From assembly GCF_003672135.1 (NCBI RefSeq), contig NC_039512.1, positions 15,082,874-15,146,873 of the forward strand: DNA of 64,000 nucleotides, in the 5' to 3' direction. Shown here piece by piece: positions 35,650 to 48,822 of the stretch. Made by a program: the position numbers and the translations under genes. Numbering within the stretch: position 1 is the first letter of the stretch; each line of letters starts with the position of its first letter. A model generated the notes under the pieces. It was not told where the DNA came from. It did no database searches and saw nothing but the letters and a program-made list of their open reading frames with translations. Source of the stretch: Ooceraea biroi. Taxonomy: Eukaryota; Arthropoda; Insecta; Hymenoptera; Formicidae.

Positions 35650-37345
35650 GGTTACACATGCCCGCGGAGTCGCGCCCGCGTTTGCGAGTAATAATGCGAA
35701 TGCGTTGCTAAACATCCATTGCATCTCAAACTGTTTTAGCATGAAATGTGAAGCTATTATGAAATTCTATTTTTACATAATTAGCTTTTGCAGAGACATT
35801 TTAACGGCTTCTGGAAATTTATATGATTAAATTTGATAATTTAAGTTTTTACTGTTTTATTAATTTTTAAGCTTTCTAAATTCGGCTGGAAAGTATTTTT
35901 ATTTCTAATAACAATTTTGTAAAAATATTTTATGTTCTTGTTATATTTGAATAATAATCAGAAAAAGATTAGCTTTAAATTCGTTGAACCAGACACGCTT
36001 ACAAAGCTTTGCGAAAGTACCTTTTCTTTTTTTTTCTTAGGATTTCTTGTACATAAATTGTAATTCGCACGGAGAAACAATCGCGATTAATAATTTATCT
36101 TACAATTATTTTTATTCATCAATTACGTTGTCATTCGGTTCTTCACCAACGCATTCGATCGGTAGCCCGTCGTATACCCAATCAAAAGCATTGTACGTGC
36201 TCGCGGTGCGGAAGCGAGCGAGCGTCATTGCGGGGGCGCGTGTGAATGTAAAAAATAAATTAGAATTAAGGCCAGTGTTACGTGTATACGCAGTGTACTA
36301 CTCATATCAATATGACGACGAGCTCGTTAATTAAAAAAAAGGACGCCGGTCGTTTCAACGGCGCGAGATCACTAGAGATCGCGAGGAACGTTTTGCGAAG
36401 ACACAAATAATCTCGTTACATCGTCCGGATTCATCCTCTTCCCCTTTTCTTCCTCCCTCGCCAATTTCCAGGTGATCTTCCTTCATCTTCGGGCCGCGAA
36501 GCGTTTTCCGTTCGTTCATTAACGTCGCTGCGGATCCTGATGTGTCTTCACCGCCAACCGATCACGTGATCTGCAAGGTAGGGTGGATCGCGCGAGAAAT
36601 TGCGGATCTACTGTCGCGCGCACACGTACATCCGATACTTCTAATATTGCAGATGCCTAGGATCCATTACATGCCATATCTTCCTGCACGACGAAGCGAC
36701 AGGACGGACCTCTCTCCTCCGGCACCACTCACACATCCCGTAATATCCTTCCGAAGGTGAAGGGAAGAGAGAGGAGGAGAAGGATCGGTCTTTCTCTCGA
36801 GAGCGAACGAGCGCAGATCCCGTCTCCGCGTACTAGTCCGAAATCGCGCATGTCCCTTTCCTCCCCGAAAACTATCGGGAATCTATATGCTAAAAGAGTT
36901 TATTACAAATTTATATTAATGGAAATTTAAATATAAGATTTAAATTTCAGGTTTTCAATTTCTACCAAATTCAATTTCTAAGAAAAAACTTGGACAAATT
37001 TCCAAGATTTCTCTAAGATAATTTCTCGCTATCAAATTCCGCTAACTTTTCCATAACTTTTCCATATCGTGGGAATTCAATGAATACATCCGCAACTTGG
37101 GGGCACACACACATATATACACACGAAGAAGTATATGCCATGATCTTCGCGAAGAGCGAAGTTCGTTGACAATTGTGCGATCGATCCTACTCTTTCTTCT
37201 CTCCTTCCTTCCTCTCCTCTTCTATAGACTTACTTCTTTTGCCGTTTTTATTTTGATAGACGGATTTTACACACGAGACATATATCTATATAGAGAAAAG
37301 TCTGTAATAATTATATAAGCGTACAAAAATAAAATCTTTACGCCA

Positions 37346-37787
37346 TTTACAGTCCGCTTTTTGTTGTTGGGGATTCGGGGGAAAAGTGAAAAGCGAAGTA
37401 CATATATGATATAATTATTCAATATTCTATATAATACACTGGATCTGAGATTACGCTAAAGGAATGATGATAATATGAAAAACCCTAAAACAAAGTCATA
37501 ATTTATATCATATAAGACACATTTTGAAGAAATATTCTTTTGTTAAAAATAATATTCCTTAGATCTTTCAAATAAATGTTCTTTTCTAATGTTATGTTCG
37601 GAATCTGACGCTTCCGTTTTATCATCAGTTCCTCGCTCCGTTCTCTTTATCATTATATTTTATTATTATCATAAATCTTACTTATTTCTCTTAAAATCAC
37701 TTTGCAGGTACTCAATTACTGTATAAATAAATCTCACAAAAGCCATTATGTAGTATTATCGCCTTGTGAGCAATCTACGACACGTTT
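37346..37787. other. Convergent intergenic gap, ush / SLC7A6OS
   Basis: AT-rich DNA between two genes facing tail to tail. On the minus strand AATAAA is present at 37,659-37,664, about 125 bases past the SLC7A6OS stop, a reasonable poly(A) signal for that gene. No open frame of interest. Confidence 0.5.
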
Positions 37788-39059
37788 CTACAAAATCCCA
37801 AGCGATTCATCGCTGTCGTTTTCTTGTTCACTGGTCGTATCCGTGTCGTAATTTTGCGCGATGTGTCTGTAATTGCTGTACCTCCTGTTGACTGGAAATT
37901 CGTCAAGGAAGTCATTATCTAGGTCCAGTGAGGACTCACTATCGTATTCCCTGTCGGAACGATCGGGATCGGTGTCCGGATAATCGTTTTGCGGGTGAGA
38001 CTCGGAATTCTCATTCTCTGTGTCGCATCCGGATTCGCTGGATTCCTCGTCCGGATATCCGGATATCCACTCGTGCACTGCTATGTTATTCTGCTCGAGA
38101 TCGATGTTGGTCTGCGCATAGTATAGGTCGTACACGTACCGCTCAATTTTCTGGAAACAGATTTTGATTTCTTGACGTTACACAAAAAATACATATTTCA
38201 ATTCCATGCACTTTATATGTATTGCTTAGTCAAAAGCTATAGTACTTAGTCTAGCAATTCATATTTAAATATTTTGCAATTGGAATTTAATGAAGACATA
38301 ACAGACAATGTTGATTGATCAAAAGCCAATCGCCGAATCTCACTCTCTAAATGCAGTCTGAAGCAGGCTCCACAATTTACCTGTTCCTCTTCCGTAGCCT
38401 CTTCTCTATCTTGATCCAATGCACGGCTACTCCAGCAATCCTCTATCTCCACGAGCGTTGTACATTTATTCTCAGACTTCTCCTCATTCAGAGGATGACA
38501 GCTGATGATTTTGTAACGATCTCTCAGAGATTCCACTTTCGCCAGCTTGGGTACATTTCCTGAAGTATCTGCAGCATTATCGTTGTCAACCGACCGCTTG
38601 GTGCCCCTGATGTTCTCTGTGTTGACTTCAGGTAGGATTTTAGCCAGGTGCTGTGTCACATCCTCAGTCTGGAAGCAGATAGTCGAATAGTTAGTTAATA
38701 TTGGTCGTAACTTTATAACCTCACTTTTACTAGTGAATTATTTATTTAATTGTCGTTCCACATGTACTTGTGTACTTGTGTCATGTAACACATAATGCAA
38801 GCCCAGAAATGCACAATAATATTAAATAAATATCGAGTTAAATAATAATAAACAATCGATCTTAGTACTAGGCAAATTGTAAGATTCTCACGGGGTCTCT
38901 GAGCGTGCCGGCAAATTGAGCGATCGTTTCTGCGGGCGTAACGAGCGCGTCCGAGTCATCGGGTAAATTGAGTTTCTGTCGTTTAGCAAGAAACGAGAGC
39001 ATGAGCGAATCCGATGGCGGCTCGCTGATCCTTCGTTTCACGCGCAAAACCGTCGTCAT
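37788..39059 (-). CDS. SLC7A6OS / Iwr1-like RNA polymerase II nuclear import factor
   Basis: Three minus-strand exons, all joined in phase 0: 39,059-38,892, 38,668-38,381 and 38,150-37,788, giving 272 aa ending in TAG. The N-terminus (VLRVKRRISEPP) matches the basic start of the SLC7A6OS/Iwr1 family, and the third exon begins with the family's YVYDLYY motif. The remaining C-terminal part is very acidic (Asp/Glu/Ser-rich), as in homologues. In yeast, Iwr1 binds assembled RNA polymerase II in the cytoplasm and directs its import through importin alpha; the animal protein is thought to do the same. Length is close to the human protein (about 300 aa). The start is the Met directly before TTVLRVKRR; upstream in-frame residues are not family-like. 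It is divergent to HEATR1 and shares a promoter interval of about 700 bp. Confidence 0.9.
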
Positions 39060-39768
39060 TTTTGATAAAAAATAGTTGTAACGCAACTGACACAAGTACT
39101 TCCACGCACAGTAGATTGAAAACACAGATTGACGGCTTGACGCAGATTGAAACTGAGCAGCGAATATAAATGCAAACAATCACTGATAAGATGTGGTCGA
39201 GACTGACGACTCTACGCCAGGTTTCTATAGTAACTAGTAGGGAACTATTTAGGTAGATTCTAGGGAGTATGGCCATGTAGGTGGCGCTGCAAACGCAATT
39301 AATGAAAAACCAATAAGAGCGATCTCATCCTGTCTCTAGTCTTTTGTGACTAGGTTAAGTTGAGCCGCGCGCGTATTGCACGTGCTTATCATAAAACTGC
39401 AGTGTAAATATATTTAATAAATTCTATTTGATGTATAAAGTGTGTACAAATTTTTAGCAAATCAATCGTGATAAAAGTAACGAAATTTAGTAAGTAATAT
39501 TTTCTAATCCTAGTCTAAATCTATGCACTAAAAAATTTTTTTTAGAAGTGATTTCTTAGGTTATTTAGTTTTTATTATTTTATTTATTTTAGATAAGATT
39601 TTACATAATTTACATGCCTCTATTGAGAGAGAGAGAGAGAGAGAGAGCGCATATAGTCCTAATTCATGCAGATATATTTAATAAATTGTTAGTTGTTAAT
39701 AAATCTTTAAGTCCTTCCTAACAAAATTTTGTAATTATTTATGTTTGCGATTTGATTGTAGATTAACA
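39060..39768. promoter_or_regulatory. Bidirectional promoter and HEATR1 5' UTR
   Basis: Only 709 bp separate the start codons of SLC7A6OS and HEATR1, which are transcribed away from each other. A probable 5' UTR intron of HEATR1 has its donor GTAAGT at 39,490 and its acceptor TTGTAG ending at 39,761, leaving a few bases before the ATG at 39,769. A CCAAT motif is present near 39,310. A GA repeat (39,625-39,647) lies inside the proposed UTR intron. No clear TATA box was seen, as is usual for housekeeping genes. Confidence 0.6.
39625..39647. repeat. (GA)n microsatellite
   Basis: About eleven GA units within the proposed 5' UTR intron of HEATR1. Confidence 0.93.
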
Positions 39769-42700
39769 ATGGCGACCTCGTTAGCAGCGCAGCTTAAAAA
39801 GCTCAGGACTCCCCAGACAGATTTATTATTGCAAGATAAAAAACGGGCCAGTTTACTGTTCGATCCGAAGGAAGCTGCGAATTTGGACAGGGACACCGTA
39901 TTGAGTATAGGTCAGAGCGGTCTACAAGAGTTGGTGAAGCTCTCTGTACTCTTTGACAACTTCAAAACGACTTTGTTCGCTCAAAGTTCCCTGAGCTTTG
40001 AGCGTGCGGTTCAGGATGCGACAGTGAACAAGAAATTGGACGCAGAGATTACAAAATTTCTGCTGCTGTTGTCACCATACTTTTTACTGAACGCTACCCA
40101 TAAAGCTCTGGAATGGCTGGTGCACAGATATCACGTTCATCAGTACAACCGAGACCAGTTCATGCTTTTGATTCTGCCGTATCATGAAACTCGTATGTTT
40201 GTTAGGTGTGTATCATATCCACGAGAGATATGCAAAATTATAATTTCGATCCTTAGAAACAATTAATCGTAATTGTCTCCAGAATTAATTCCACGTTGAT
40301 TTCGGGAAATGTTTTTTCATACATTAATATTTATTATTTATCTATTATTTAATTTAATATATATTTATCTATTCTTTTTACAAAGTGGTTATAGATTAAG
40401 TTTTATTAAACTTTTTAAAATTTTTTTTGTAAAAGAGCTCTACAACTGGTGGATCTCTCGAACGCAGCTGACAAATGGCACTGGCTGGCACCCTTGCAGA
40501 AACGTGGCGTGCCATTGGCCTCAGGAACCCTTGTTAATCGCTTGAGCACAGACAATGGTTTCCTGAAGATGCTCTGCACTCACGTGGTATCCGCTACAGA
40601 GGCCTACTCTAATCAGCAGGCATCCTGCTTGACCACTTTGTATGCTTTTTACACCACTGCAGTGATGGGCATGATTGAACAAACGCTCATCACTGAGGTT
40701 CAGGTGAACCACTTCCTGCCGACTCTTCTTCACGGCCTGAAGAGCCCTATTCTCGACTTTGCCGCCAGCAGTTACATGATCGTCGCGAAAACGATGACTA
40801 AGGTATTTTATAGATTATTTTTACAGCATTGTAAAAATGTTAATATTAATTCTTTGAAATCTAGAAAGTTTATTTTCAGTTATGTAAATTTGTAAAAATG
40901 TAATTATTAAAACAAAAAAGAAATGTCTATAGAAATTCACGATTCGATGATACTATGAAAATCGCAGGTAAAGTTTAACGACGACACCATGGAGAAGTTG
41001 CTGCTGAAGACCTTCAAGAAAACGCATCTGCAGCAAGAAGCCGTCGTTTTGCTCCTCTATCTTTACCAGGCTCCAAGTAATCGACTGACCCTGGTACCGC
41101 GAAGTCTGGTCCTCCAATTGTCCAATTTGACCTGGTTCGTCGAGATAGCCGCCAAGGTCCACTCGTCGGGCACTAACGCGTCGCGATTCGTCGTGTCTTT
41201 TTTTCGGACGGCTTGCCAGCTAGTCGCCGAGAACGTCGAGGATACTTTCAGCGTCCAGAATATGATAGATGATCTTTTGATGCGCGTCAAACTTGATGAT
41301 GCTGCGATAGACGCTATTTTGTCGGGCATGCTAACGTCCGAGTCTTTCAAAGCTGATATACCTAAGGTCGCGAAGGACTTTCTCGCGCGATTCTATCAGA
41401 ACTTTGAGCGCAGCTACCCGGAGAGATTCGACGCGCATCTGAAAAAACTGATGAAGCGCGGCGAGAATGATGAAAAGTCGAAGCAAGCGCTACAGTTTCT
41501 CACTTCCTGCCCGTTCGGTACCAAAGATACGCAGGAATCGGTCGAGATCCTCGACAAGGTGATGCACGTTAGTGCCGCGCAGCGAACGATCGCTCTTGAA
41601 GTGCTCGCCAAGGAGAACGTCAGCGTACCTGAGAGCTTCCGCGACATAATGACCAGCACACTGCAGGCCAGGTTCCGCGATAATGATGTGAACGTCGTGA
41701 AAACCTTGCTCTCCTTTCCCGTGAAGAGGCTCACCAGCTTGCTGCCTACCGACGCGCTGGTGGACGACTTGTTGATCCTGCTGTCGACGTGTCACACGGC
41801 GTCGAGAAAGGCACTGGCAAAACCGGCCTTGAAGATTCTGCTAGAACTCTGCGAAGAGAGCGATGACACCAGCGTGTTCATCACGGCTCTGCCGTACCTG
41901 TTCCCGGCTACGAACGACGACGTGAAGATCGCCACGGAGGTGCTCTCTTCGAAATTTGCCAAAAACAATCTGTACATGCAAAAGGTGATGCAGGACGTTA
42001 GCAAGTACAATCGGGTGAACGTCGAAACGATATCTCACGCCGCTTTTCACAACATCTTAGACTGTGAGTTGCTGCCGCCTACAGAGAACATACTCATCTC
42101 CATGCGGCAGCAGATCTCGCACGGCGATGCGGCGTCCCTCTTCTTCAACATGATTCTCCTTGGTTCAGTGTGCCGCGTGCGGGTAGGCTCAATGCCGGCC
42201 AAGGTCGCGCGCGACGTCATCGAGATGGCCACGGAGATGATCAAGACGTATTCGCGCGTCGAGCTGTTAGAGGATTGCAACAACATCACTGGAAACAACA
42301 TTCAGGCCGCGCTTGCCCTTACATCCGAGGGCATCCTGCCGCTACAGGTGGGCACCTACGTTCTGGAAATGGTGCACCGGCGACTGAACATCAAGTCTGA
42401 GCCCCGACTCGATTTCCACGGTAACGCGGAGCGGAGTAATCTTATTCTGAGGCTGATAGAGATGTTTATTGAAGGTATGGACAATCACCTCTGGAAAAAG
42501 CACTACTCCAGGTGCCTGCAGATCTTCTTTCAGCTGCACTTTGCCACAGCGAAGGACCTGATCCGCTTTCTCGCTCAGTTCTATATCAAACCGGTCAAGG
42601 TGCAGACGTCTTATCACTGTCTGCAGATTACGTCGCTGCTGCTGGACCAGTGCAACTCGGTTCAGTGGGCGTTCGAGGATCAAGACTTCGTGACTAACAT

Positions 42701-45700
42701 GTTGCTCGCGTTGACACGCCGTAACAACGACTGCCGCGCGGTCGCGTTGGAGATCCTGAATAAATTGACGCACACTTTTAACTTGAGCGCGGAGCCGTTT
42801 GTCGTGCTGTTGCAAGAGCTGGCGACGAGGAGCGGCGAGATCTTTCAAGACCCTGACCAGCTCTCGATGAGCCTGTACATCCTTCTTTCACCCGATCCTG
42901 ATGTGTCGCATCAAATGAAACAGCGCAAGAAGCTGCAGCAGGCTCAGCAGCAACTATTCGACGTGGTGATGGAGCAGGACATAACGTCCTACGTTCCGTT
43001 GGACCGTAGATCACAGCTTCTTGATGCTCTGATACACGTCAACAGTACCGAGATCCTTCAGCGACTGGCACCGCTGGGTCTCCAGCTGCTGCAAACGCTG
43101 GCGGAAGACGGGAATAATCAATCAGCCGGTAGCATATTGCGAAATATCCTGCAGCGCTTCAACACGACCACGGTGGATGCCCTGAACGACGAGCAAGTGT
43201 GGTCGCTCTTCGAGAAGAGCATCCTGGAGCACGAGCCGCGAGCAATTACACAGTTCACCGAGCAAACGTCTCCGAGTGTGGTGCTACTGAAGCAGATCGA
43301 TGAGACGTTCTTCAAGAAGGCCGGCGGCTTGCAATCGCGGATCTTCGCCAAGCTGCTGGACGTGGTGACCGACTGCGAGATGAGCGCTGTAATTTCCGCG
43401 GCGAGTCGCACGATCCGCCGGATCCACATCGACGCGACGATCATCGTGTCGGAACTGGAGACGATGAAACTGACTCAGGAAGAGGAGCTCGCAGCGGGCA
43501 CGCAGACGGCGGCCAGCGCGAAGAAACAGAAGAGGCGGCAGAGCATGATCCGAGTGGCCAATCCGGCGATGGTGCACAGCCGCGCGTGGAAGCGCGGCGT
43601 CACGCTGCTGGAATTCGTACAGAGCGCTGACAACATCGAGCGCGAGGAGCTGCTGTACAGCATATTGTTCGATTTACTCAACGTCTGCCTGAGCCTCGAG
43701 GAGCAGAGCCCGGTCGAGTACACGAACCAGTTGATCCTGTCGACGATCCACCGTCTAATGACGAGTCTGCCGGTGCGTGACGCCAATCTGCAGATCCCGC
43801 TCATCACCAAATGCGTCCGATCGTCACGCAATCCACAGACGCATCATCACGCGTTGTTGGTGCTAGTGGAGTTGCTGAAACAAGCGGACGTGCGCCGAGC
43901 CCTCTTCAACATCATGCCGATCTTCACGTTCATGGGCAGTACGGTGGTGCGTCAGGACGACGCGTATTCGATTCAGATTATTACCAAAACCCTAGAGACG
44001 GTGGTACCGATCGTGAACGCGACCGACGATGAGACTCACGCGTGCGAGGTGCTGAGGACCTTCATCGTCTCGCTGCCGCACATTCCGGAGCACAGGCGGA
44101 CGCCACTCTTTATCAAGTTGCTGCAACTCCTCGACAATCATCTTCATCTGTACTATCTGCTGACTTTTGAGAGTCACGCGATGAAGATCGCGAGCCAGAA
44201 GATTGAACAACCGGCTCAGTGGTTGGACTTTGCTCTTCAAGTATCCCAGGAGTTCTCACCGCAGCGGTTGCTTCAGGTGAGTTTTCTCTTATGAAGTCTC
44301 TCGGCAAAAAGATATAATAATTTTCCAAGAATTTAATAAAAGAAATGAGATTTGGAGAGGGCTAATAATAGCATAAATATTTTTATATAAAGAAATAATA
44401 AGAGAGATAATTATTTCTATCATGATTATGTATTCTTCGTTCAATAAAATTAGATTCAGAGATAAACTATTAGAAGATACTGAATAATTTTGTACGTTAA
44501 TCAAATTACTTGGCGGACTTGACTGAATCAGAATTTCATTAAGTAAATAATTTATAACAATTCCCAATTTACAAAGAATACTGAAAACTGTACTCGAGAA
44601 TAAAATAGAAGATTCTTCTCCGATCTTGCAGATTTGCGTGAAGCTGGCCGAGTTCATCAAAGTTCTGCCCATTGACATTGAAGACGAGCAAGGCAGAAGA
44701 GCAGCAATGAAGTTTCCGTACAAGCACATTTACGACGTGACCAAGTCTACGCCGAAGAGCTTGCGACACTATAAGATAACAGCCATGCAGTTGATGAGTG
44801 GTCTGTTATCATCCCAAGATTTCATCAATCGCGTGGCCCTGCTGAACCAGGATGAGGCAAGCGAGATGAACGAGCACTGCAACCGTTTTGCAATCGAGCT
44901 GATCCTGCTGATCCAGACCACTTCGAGGACCGCTGATCAGCATCAGAACAAACCGAGCGCCAAGTATTGGAAGGTGTTGCTGCACCATCTTTATGACGTG
45001 CTGGACCTGGTGAACAATTTACTGCCGAATGTGCAGTTCCTGAGGAGCATCAAGAACCTGATGAAGCACGAGCTGTTGTCCGTGAGAAAGAAGGCGCTGG
45101 AGCTGCTGAACGCGCGGTTGCTCCAGAAAAAATTCAACGAGGAAGATCACGTCGATCTTCTGAGCCTGATCGAATCCCTAATGGACTTTATCGACGTCCA
45201 GAAGAAGACTGAGACGCAGGAGGAAGAGATCGTTCAGCAGACAGTGCTGATATCCCTGAAGCTGCTGGCGAAGCTGCTGGCGACTAATCATTCTATCGTT
45301 TTCAAACCGGTACGATACATTGACACGATATTTGCGATATAACAAATTATTGTTTCACAAGAATTTTGTGTGTATATAGGATTAAATATTGTCTATTTTT
45401 CACAGATTTTGGACATGACAACGGAGCTGCTACGATCGAAAGAGGGTCCAGTGCTGGCCAGTGCGGCTTTATGCGTCGCAGAACTATGCAGCTCCATGAA
45501 AACATACGCTCTGCACTCGTTAAACAAATTCGTGCCGGCGATCTTGAAGTTGTTGAGCAGCCACTGCCACCAGCCTGTGCCGGATGTGACAGTCATCAGT
45601 ATCGTGAGTGCATTGCAGAAGATAGTAGAGTCCATGGGAAATTTCTTGTCGCTCTATCTGGACCAGCTCTTGTTCGAATTGACCAGATTAAATTCACTGT

Positions 45701-47651
45701 ACACCGACACGGAGCACCCTAAGGTATTTATCGTCTTACTCTTTGCGAGAATAAAACATTTGTTATATTACAATCGATTGATTAATAACATTCTCTGCGG
45801 ACATTCCTTGCGAAGAGAATCTCCCTTTCTTGCAATATTTTTTTAAAAATAAAGATTGTTTCTTATTTTTATGCTAACAATATTTTCAATCATTCCAATC
45901 AATCAATTAGTAATAACGCATATTTAAATTTATTTTCTATAATATAATTATATATAAATAAATAAAATATAATTTCAAAGTTTATTTCCCAAAATTTGTG
46001 TAGATCGGCGTGGTGGTTTCGCGGCTGAAGACGACCACGCAAAAGTTGTCCAACAGTATACCCCTGCGTGTGCTGCTACCGGCCGCCAACAGGACTTACC
46101 AGACCCTGTTGAGTAAGAAGTTTTACCAGTGTATACCGTCATTGATGAGCGTGCTGGCCGAGTCCTTCGACAACGTCCAGCCGGCAGACTTGAAAGTAGA
46201 GATTGACAATCTTGCCAAGTTCTTCCTTGAGGTTCTCCAGTTCCGCGAGGACATCGAGAATGATATGGAGGGCGATGACGAAAGGGATACCTTGAAGGAC
46301 ATCGTCGCGGTGGAAGAGAGTGCCAGCAAGGCACTGGTAGCGTTGGTACTTAAGTTGAGCGAGGCGACTTTCAAGCCACTATATGACAGATTGTACGATT
46401 GGGCAGTGAGCAATCCGCAGTACAAGCAGCGCAATATAACATTCTACAGGTATGAATAATCAGATAACTGCGAAGAGATTGTTGCTTTCTATATAATTTT
46501 AATCAACCGTTTAATTAATTCAATCATTACTGGATATATTAATACTGTAAATCACATTAAAAAATAATTAATGATCGTGATAATGATTGAGCGATTAGCG
46601 GTTTATACTAAATTGAATATTAACTGTGAATTGATTTGGGGATTAATTGACAATAGCTGAGGACAGGCATGTATATTTCAATGAGATTAATATTAATACA
46701 ATAAAATAGTACAAATTAAATTAATCACGTTCATTCGAGAAATTATCCGAGCGAGGGGTAACAACATTTAATCAAAATGCATTAAAAGTAGCATAATTTT
46801 TTCTAATATTTACGATTGTTTTATTTCTCTTCTCAGACTATCAGCGAACATAGCGGAGTGCTTGAAGTCCTTGTTCGTCCTGTTTGCCGGACGCTTCCTG
46901 AAGCACGCGGCGTCGTTGCTGAGCAGCAACAACCTGCTCGCCACGGACGCGCCGCAGGAACTGACACTGCCCGACGAGTGGAGTAAAATCGAACTGGTGG
47001 AGGCGATTCTGCTGACGCTCCATCGAGTGTTCGGCTACGACGCGCACAACTTCGTCAGTCAGGACCGATTCGAGATCCTCGCGCAACCGATAGTCGACCA
47101 GGTGGAGAACACGATAGGCACGCGTGAGGAGTACGAAGCTCGTGCCAACCGCTTGATCGTGCCCTGCATAGCCTCCTTCGTCAGCGCGATCCCTGATGAC
47201 TCGTTGCACAAGCAGCTGGTTTACCAGATATTGCTGAAGACTAGACACGCGAAGCCTTACGTCAGGAGCACTGCGCTGAACGCATTAGTAAGATTGGATG
47301 TGATCCTATATAGTTGTAGCACTTGGATGATGACGTGACACGATTTCATTGATTTTCGACCGAGATTGCTTAACGAAGAATTAATTTTTCAGCTATTTTG
47401 GCTTCAAGCCTTAATTTGTGTTTTTTTTTTCATTTTTTTATAATTCGCATTTATCTTGAGCAATTGTTATTGCGATTCAGGTGGAAATTGCGAGGAAACT
47501 GGGCGAAGATTTCATGCCGCTGTTGCCAGAAACCGTGCCATTCCTAGCAGAATTGTTGGAGGACGAAGACGAAGCGACCGAAAAGTGCGCGCAGAACGCT
47601 GTTCGCACTCTGGAAGAGATTTTGGGAGAGCCTTTGCAAAAATATTTCTAA
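39769..47651 (+). CDS. HEATR1: HEAT repeat-containing protein 1 (UTP10 / BP28 family)
   Basis: Eight exons join in frame: 39,769-40,205; 40,436-40,802; 40,968-44,276; 44,632-45,309; 45,406-45,723; 46,004-46,449; 46,837-47,287; 47,481-47,651. They encode about 2,058 aa against about 2,140 in human. The N-terminus (LLFDPKEAANLDRDT, then YHVHQYNRDQF and LPYHETRMFVR) and the C-terminus (LGEPLQKYF before TAA) match the family closely. HEATR1/UTP10 is a large nucleolar HEAT-repeat protein of the t-UTP part of the small-subunit processome, needed for rDNA transcription and 18S rRNA maturation. The body is made of helical HEAT repeats, with the conserved BP28-type domain in the C-terminal fifth. Exon 3 is unusually long (3,309 nt) and GC-rich. 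The start is the first Met after the presumed UTR acceptor. A poly(A) signal AATAAA is at 47,705-47,710. Confidence 0.95.
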
Positions 47652-47704
47652 TTTATCTGAAATTTCTTTGATTCAGATATGTAAATATTGTAAATAGGTA
47701 TTTT

Positions 47705-47710
47705 AATAAA
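47705..47710 (+). terminator. Poly(A) signal of HEATR1
   Basis: AATAAA lies 54 bases after the HEATR1 stop codon, followed by T/G-containing sequence (AGTTTTGTGAC). It is the nearest canonical signal. Confidence 0.7.
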
Positions 47711-48492
47711 AGTTTTGTGACAAGTATCAATTTCTTCAAAATAAGTAGTTTTACTTACAACTTTTGTGACATAAAACTACAGTTAAGTTACATTTTTTTT
47801 ATTTTCTTTATATTTTTATATAATTTTCTTGTGTTTTATTAACAATCTGCGAAAATAGTCCGTAAAACGCATAGAAAATAAATTAAAAGTAATGCGAATG
47901 ATAAAATTAAAAATTAATGTAATAGGTGAGTTGAAAAAAAATGAACTTTGTCTTTCTTTAAGACCTTTAGAAATGAATATATAACAAATATCGAACTAAC
48001 CGATACATTTCTTTGGGATTATCGAGTCAAAGAATCAGCTTCACTAAATAAAAAAGTAATCGAGAACAGACGCGCAAGCGGCTACTAAGAAAACGTTGGT
48101 TTATTTTTAACTTATCCACAATCTGGACGAAATATAGAATATATTATTTCCTTACATTATAATACAGAGAGTAACGTAAGTGCGTGTACGTAGGGTCATT
48201 ACTATAATTAGGCTCGCGAGTTTACACACTATCGAGTCGATACAAGTCCGTTCATGCGCGGAACCCTTTCTGGGAACACTGGGCCTCAAGTCTCAGCAGC
48301 GCATTTTGCCCTCAAAGTGGCCGTCCGCATCGTGGAAAGCTTCTTCAAACAGCTTTGACGTTCAAACTCGATGGAGATGCGAAATTCAGCCAAGTTGAAT
48401 ATTTAAAGTTTAAACAAAACAAAAAGAGAAAATCAAATTCAACATTCGTCACCTGTTTCAGGCCAAGTGCAATTCAAGCCTGATTTTGAGTT
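47711..48492. other. Convergent gap, probable 3' UTR of the minus-strand membrane protein gene
   Basis: Mostly AT-rich. On the minus strand AATAAA occurs near 48,100-48,105 and could end the transcript of the gene at 48,493-62,495. Open frames here are short and unsupported. Confidence 0.4.
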
Positions 48493-48822
48493 TTAATTTA
48501 CTTTCTTTTTGTTTCTTTTTCTTTCTACGGATTGGTGAATCATCGCGGAACCCTCGGACAGCCACGTTTTGCGCTAAATGCGTGCTGGAGAACAAACGTC
48601 GACGCGCATCGCGGCCTCGAAGGCCGCTCTTGTGTCCATCTTGCGCTGCATCTCGAGGCTCTTCAGCTAATTGCACGGAATCGTCGCGAGGGCCTCGACG
48701 TCCCTCCAGGTCTGGACCTGCGGCGGCGTCATCTCCGCGACGGCTTCCGACTCCCACGTGGACATCGATGATTTACCGCTAGTACCGTTGGCCACGTGCG
48801 CGATTAGCCTGGGCCCCTGGAG
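48493..48822 (-). other. In-frame extension after the stop: three further open segments
   Basis: In the same frame as the membrane protein, reading on after TGA (48,823-48,825) gives 51 residues to TAG (48,667-48,669), then 30 residues to TAG (48,574-48,576), then 26 residues to TAA (48,493-48,495). Each of the first three stops is followed by C (TGA-C, TAG-C, TAG-C). The first segment contains SSMSTWESEAVAEMTPP and QTWRDVEALATI; the second contains LKSLEMQRKMDTRAAFEAA. By my count 42 of 51 and about 22 of 30 codons end in G or C, like coding exons of HEATR1. A competing minus-strand frame is open for about 105 codons here but has lower third-position GC. Translation of this region is not proven. 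Confidence 0.4.

Larger units (their letters stand above)
34022..37345 (+). other. Probable 3' UTR and downstream region of ush
   Basis: No open frame of interest follows the stop at 34,019-34,021. Candidate poly(A) signals are AATAAA at 36,254-36,259 and at 37,328-37,333; the second is followed about 25 bases later by a T/G-rich element (TTTTTGTTGTTGGGG), a typical downstream element, so the transcript may run to about 37,345. The stretch contains the MITE at 34,854-35,053, a CT repeat and a TA repeat. The exact transcript end cannot be set from sequence alone. Confidence 0.45.

Noticed and set aside
48458..48757. 99-codon minus-strand frame and 79-codon plus-strand frame over the last exon of the membrane gene
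   Set aside because: Lower third-position GC than the frame continuing from exon 3 and no splice-phase support; treated as shadows of that frame.
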